Shown one piece after another: positions 62,339 to 64,000 of a stretch of DNA of 64,000 nt. Positions within the stretch are counted from its first letter, which is position 1; each line of letters starts with the position of its first letter. The notes beneath the pieces were generated by a model, which worked only from the letters and a program-made list of their open reading frames with translations, had not been told where the DNA came from and ran no database searches. The position numbers were made by a program, and so were the translations under genes. Source of the stretch: Symbiodinium natans (taxonomy: Eukaryota > Sar > Dinophyceae > Suessiales > Symbiodiniaceae); assembly GCA_905221605.1 (NCBI GenBank), contig CAJNDS010002523.1, positions 342,501 to 406,500 on the forward strand, in the 5' to 3' direction.

Positions 62339-63015
62339 AAAAGATAAGTGCAAGCAAAGCAAGCAAAACACTAGAGTAAATTCAACAAATTTAACGATCA
62401 AGTGTTGATTTTGAGGGGTTTTTTTTGAAACATTTTTGGAGACTTCAGAAATTTTGAAAATTCGTTATAAGGGAAGAATTGCAGCACCCAGCCTGAAGAA
62501 AGCAGATTGCTTAATGTTTTCTTTGTTTTTTGTCGGAATGATCTCTTGGTTGAATTGCAAGCTCAGAAAGAGAGTTTCGAGAAACCTGAACCAAAGCAGA
62601 TCATTCAGCAAGTGCTTTGGTAAGTGCTGTCAGCCTGGTAATCTGTGAAAAATTGCAATCGGAACTTAAGAGATCCATAAGAATGTGCATTTTGTGGTTT
62701 TGGCTGTTTTCGAGTGTGCATGTGCAAGAGTGTTGTGGTTGCAAAGTGGGTTTGCGGGTGCCTTTGGCTTCAGTGTGCAAGGAAAGTTTCAGTGTGTGGG
62801 TAAAGGGTGGTAACGCATGGAGTCTCAGAAGTGACACCAAATTGAAAAAACAGTGACCTTGCAGGTGTCTGTGTGTGTTTACCTCGTTTTTTCAGTGTAT
62901 GGGTGTGTTGTGGTTTTCGGTGTGGGTGGTGAAAGGTGTGTGGATTTGGAGACACAAAAAAGAGGGCAAGAAATCAACTCCAAAAGGCAGAGAAGCCCGA
63001 AGTGACCTCCACAGT
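62339..63015 (+). repeat. Internally deleted module U copy
   Basis: Starts inside the module (AAGTGCAAGCAAAGCAAGC, equivalent to the AGTGCGAGCGAAGCGAGCG landmark) and keeps the order of later landmarks with several internal deletions. It ends with the intact AGTGACCTCCACAGT at 63001-63015. Confidence 0.75.
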
Positions 63016-63519
63016 GCGAGAAAGATCACATGCGAACAATGCAAGAGTGCTTTGTTTTGAATGCCAGCTAAAGACAAGTTTAGCAAAGCCAAGAACACGC
63101 GTATCGACGGCGTTTTTTGTTTTCTTGAGTGTTGATGCAAACAGTATTGAATGGAAAAAATCTTGTTTGTCTGTGAGTTGATTTCAATTGTTATTGAACT
63201 CAAATGGTTCCAAAAGCAGCTCAATTCTGGGCACCGAAAACGGGCTCTAGATTTTGGATTTCCTGTGTGAACATACAAGGCCACCCAGGTTGGAGCCTCA
63301 AATTGGAACCCAAGTTTAGGAGCCTTTTGGGCCCAGTTGCGGCGTTTTTTTCACACACGGGAAGCCAGATCTGGCTTTCACAGCTCCTCGTTGCGAGTAA
63401 AACAAATAAGCCTCTCAGTCGGTTCCAGTCTAAGTTTTGTGTCAGTCTTCCCCCAAAATTAGAACAGCAGGCAGCAAGGCGGCAAAGTGTGAACTTGTTT
63501 GGCACCGGAACTTTCTCTA

Positions 63520-64000
63520 ACTGTGCAAGGCCTGAAGGCAGAAGAGAAGAAAAGAAGGGTGCAGAGTCAACATCGGTGGAAACTGCAGCTTGGAAAAGTT
63601 CAATGCTTTTGAAACAAGTGTTTTGAAAAGCCTCTGACAGTGCCGTTTGGACAGAAATCAACTGCAGGACAAGACGAGTTCAACTGTGGTGTTGATGCCG
63701 CAATGTTGCGCGCGACGCCCAAACCCAACCGTTCGAAATTTGCAAAGTGTCTTACCAAAATGTGAATAAGTGCGAGCGCAGCGAGCGAAACACCGGAGTG
63801 TATTCAACACAGAAACTTACTAAAGTGCTGTTTTTGATGAGTTTTGAACATTTTTGGACAACCCACAAATTTTTTAGGTTTTGTTTGTTAATTTGATTCC
63901 AGTCGCAATCATTCCTCGAACTTGCCGGTTGCAACTTTTGCAAGGCGTGACCTCTGGGGGTGGCAACCTTTCAGAAGGGTTGACCCCAAAGAAACACTAT
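63520..64000 (+). repeat. Partial module U with variant tail (window edge)
   Basis: After spacer 63016-63519 the module begins ACTGTG and jumps straight to CAAGGCCTGAAGGC (about 75 bp missing). From the landmark onward it matches the inverted copy at 61166-61684. It runs to the end of the window. Confidence 0.8.

Overview
The window looks like repeat-dense nuclear DNA of a dinoflagellate. No ordinary host gene can be recognised with confidence. Nearly everything readable is retroelement-derived. The case for a dinoflagellate rests on several points: two Ty1/copia polyproteins with very Lys/Gly-rich Gag proteins, polyproteins and relics carrying methyltransferase-like modules, LTRs that contain the 3' end of the dinoflagellate spliced leader (from memory of that leader), and CCCTAAA-type telomere-like tracts. 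This is an inference; no rRNA or other species marker is present.

Layout. (1) 1-3844, minus strand: a decayed Penelope-like element with an N-terminal GIY-YIG endonuclease-like part and a downstream reverse transcriptase (RT), broken by frameshifts and one stop. (2) 4.2-7.8 kb: no gene; minisatellites and dispersed repeats. (3) 7.9-12.1 kb, plus strand: GC-rich relic of another retroelement, including a cytosine-methyltransferase-like segment. (4) 12.1-12.6 kb: minus-strand LTR remnant with a primer binding site. (5) 12.8-13.77 kb and 22.40-22.76 kb: two halves of an old minus-strand gag/protease relic, split by (6) an intact 8,630-bp copia element on the minus strand (13767-22396; identical 167-bp LTRs, 5-bp target duplication CGGTC). 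(7) 23.0-28.4 kb: mosaic of gag, protease and proline-rich relics on both strands. (8) 28.1-30.3 kb: several tandem repeats. (9) 30.8-34.3 kb: a second LTR remnant and diffuse repeats. (10) 34911-45099, plus strand: a second nearly intact copia element of 10,189 bp (LTRs about 99% identical, target duplication CATGA), inserted in yet another retroelement relic (34.36-34.91 and 45.1-46.06 kb). (11) 46.3-47.6 kb: repeats and telomere-like tracts. (12) 47689-60806: a tandem array alternating a 1.5-1.8 kb module bounded by 15-bp inverted repeats with a 0.5-kb spacer; one array position lacks the module. (13) 60.8 kb to the end: rearranged and inverted pieces of the same array.

How the parts work together. 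Each intact copia element carries the parts needed for copying: LTRs, a tRNA-type primer site (both use TGGTAGCGGAGC), a polypurine tract, a Gag with zinc knuckle, protease, integrase, RT and RNase H. Both also carry extra sequence after RNase H. Element 1 adds a membrane segment, a coiled coil and a second zinc knuckle. Element 2 adds a domain with methyltransferase-like motifs. These extensions, the spliced-leader match in the LTRs and the inverted-repeat module in the array are the most unusual content.
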